From positions 389,227 through 453,226 of the forward strand of contig JAUMTW010000001.1 of the NCBI GenBank assembly GCA_030531005.1: a DNA stretch of 64,000 nucleotides. The letters are read 5' to 3'. The position numbers and the translations under genes are program-made. The DNA is from Corynebacterium sp. GTDB taxonomy: Bacteria; Actinomycetota; Actinomycetes; Mycobacteriales; Mycobacteriaceae. Below, one piece after another: positions 63,863 through 64,000 of the stretch; position 1 is the first letter of the stretch; each line of letters starts with the position of its first letter. The notes below the pieces were generated by a model, which did not search any database, was not told the origin of the DNA, and was given only the letters and a program-made list of their open reading frames with translations.

Positions 63863-63900
63863 TATGCTTATGATCTCCCGTCCGCAGGACGGGATATTTT
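63863..63900 (+). promoter_or_regulatory. infC promoter and 5'-leader hairpin
   Basis: TATGCT (63863-63868) would start transcription near 63875. The RNA would begin with a perfect hairpin tcccgtcc-gca-ggacggga (63876-63894) followed by TATTTT. It could be a terminator of upstream transcription or an attenuator in the leader, which is about 120 bases long. Confidence 0.5.
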
Positions 63901-63986
63901 GTTGCCCAGGTTCGTTGAAACAATCTGTGGTGATAGAAGTTCCAGTTTTGTGGTGTGGTGCAGCAATTCAGTTCAATTTGCTACTT

Positions 63987-64000
63987 GAGGAGTCCCCATC
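63987..64000 (+). CDS. infC: Translation initiation factor IF-3, start only (probable ATC start codon)
   Basis: The window ends with GAGGAG (63987-63992), a 5-base spacer and ATC (63998-64000). In corynebacteria infC-rpmI-rplT lies just downstream of uvrA, and infC characteristically uses a rare AUU/AUC-type start that lets IF-3 repress its own translation. No coding sequence beyond the start codon is visible, so this rests on position, the strong ribosome-binding site and that family knowledge. Confidence 0.5.

Noticed and set aside
1..64000. CRISPR arrays, rRNA genes, intact insertion sequences and known riboswitches
   Set aside because: No regularly spaced repeats, rRNA sequence, intact transposase or recognisable riboswitch core was seen on either strand.

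Overview
The window reads as chromosomal DNA of a Corynebacterium, roughly 53-55% G+C by eye. The gene content and order (FAH hydrolase - gltX - tRNA-Gln/Glu; ltbR-leuC-leuD-mutT1-gpsA-ddl; DUF3515-thiL-ung-recG-biotinyl-rsmD-coaD; polar amino acid ABC transporter; polA; rpsA; ptsG-coaE; uvrB; MBL hydrolase; uvrA; infC) follow the C. glutamicum backbone as I remember it. Other genus marks are -10 elements abutting start codons (leaderless genes), a McbR-type operator and a GlxR-type site. The species cannot be named from this sequence.

Layout. 1-9.7 kb: the end of an FAH-family gene, gltX, tRNA-Gln, and two identical tRNA-Glu copies that bracket two surface/secreted genes of unknown function; then an HD phosphohydrolase, the regulator ltbR and leuCD. 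9.8-12.3 kb: mutT1, then about 1.7 kb of decayed mobile DNA holding a broken serine recombinase and a broken ParA-type ATPase. 12.5-22 kb: gpsA, ddl, a double-domain DUF3515 protein, thiL, ung, recG, a biotinyl carrier, rsmD and coaD. 22-26.6 kb: a three-gene polar amino acid ABC transporter, a DUF368 (polyprenyl-phosphate translocase family) protein and a tRNA with anticodon CAA. 26.7-36 kb: polA, then fprA divergent from cysI-cysX-chelatase (sulfite assimilation, with a McbR-like operator), and a methyltransferase. 36.3-37.7 kb: rpsA.

37.7-49 kb is the accessory region, lying between rpsA and ptsG. It contains gene-poor DNA, a secreted GH1 glycosidase, a DUF4862 protein, the sialic acid transporter NanT, a two-LamG-domain sialidase without a signal peptide, an integrase-like fragment, and a secreted GH5 protein resembling endoglycoceramidases. 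Together they suggest a locus for taking apart host sialylated glycolipids or other glycoconjugates and importing sialic acid. I regard this as the most interesting system here. Candidate operators lie upstream of nanT, of the sialidase gene and of the GH5 gene.

49-64 kb returns to the backbone: ptsG (glucose EII), coaE, an aminobutyraldehyde-type dehydrogenase, uvrB, a HelD-type helicase, a DoxX-family protein with an Ala/Lys-rich tail, an MBL hydrolase, uvrA, and at the last three bases the probable rare ATC start codon of infC.

Starts were chosen from ribosome-binding sites, -10 spacing and remembered family N-termini. All family assignments come from reading the protein sequence; no database search was run.
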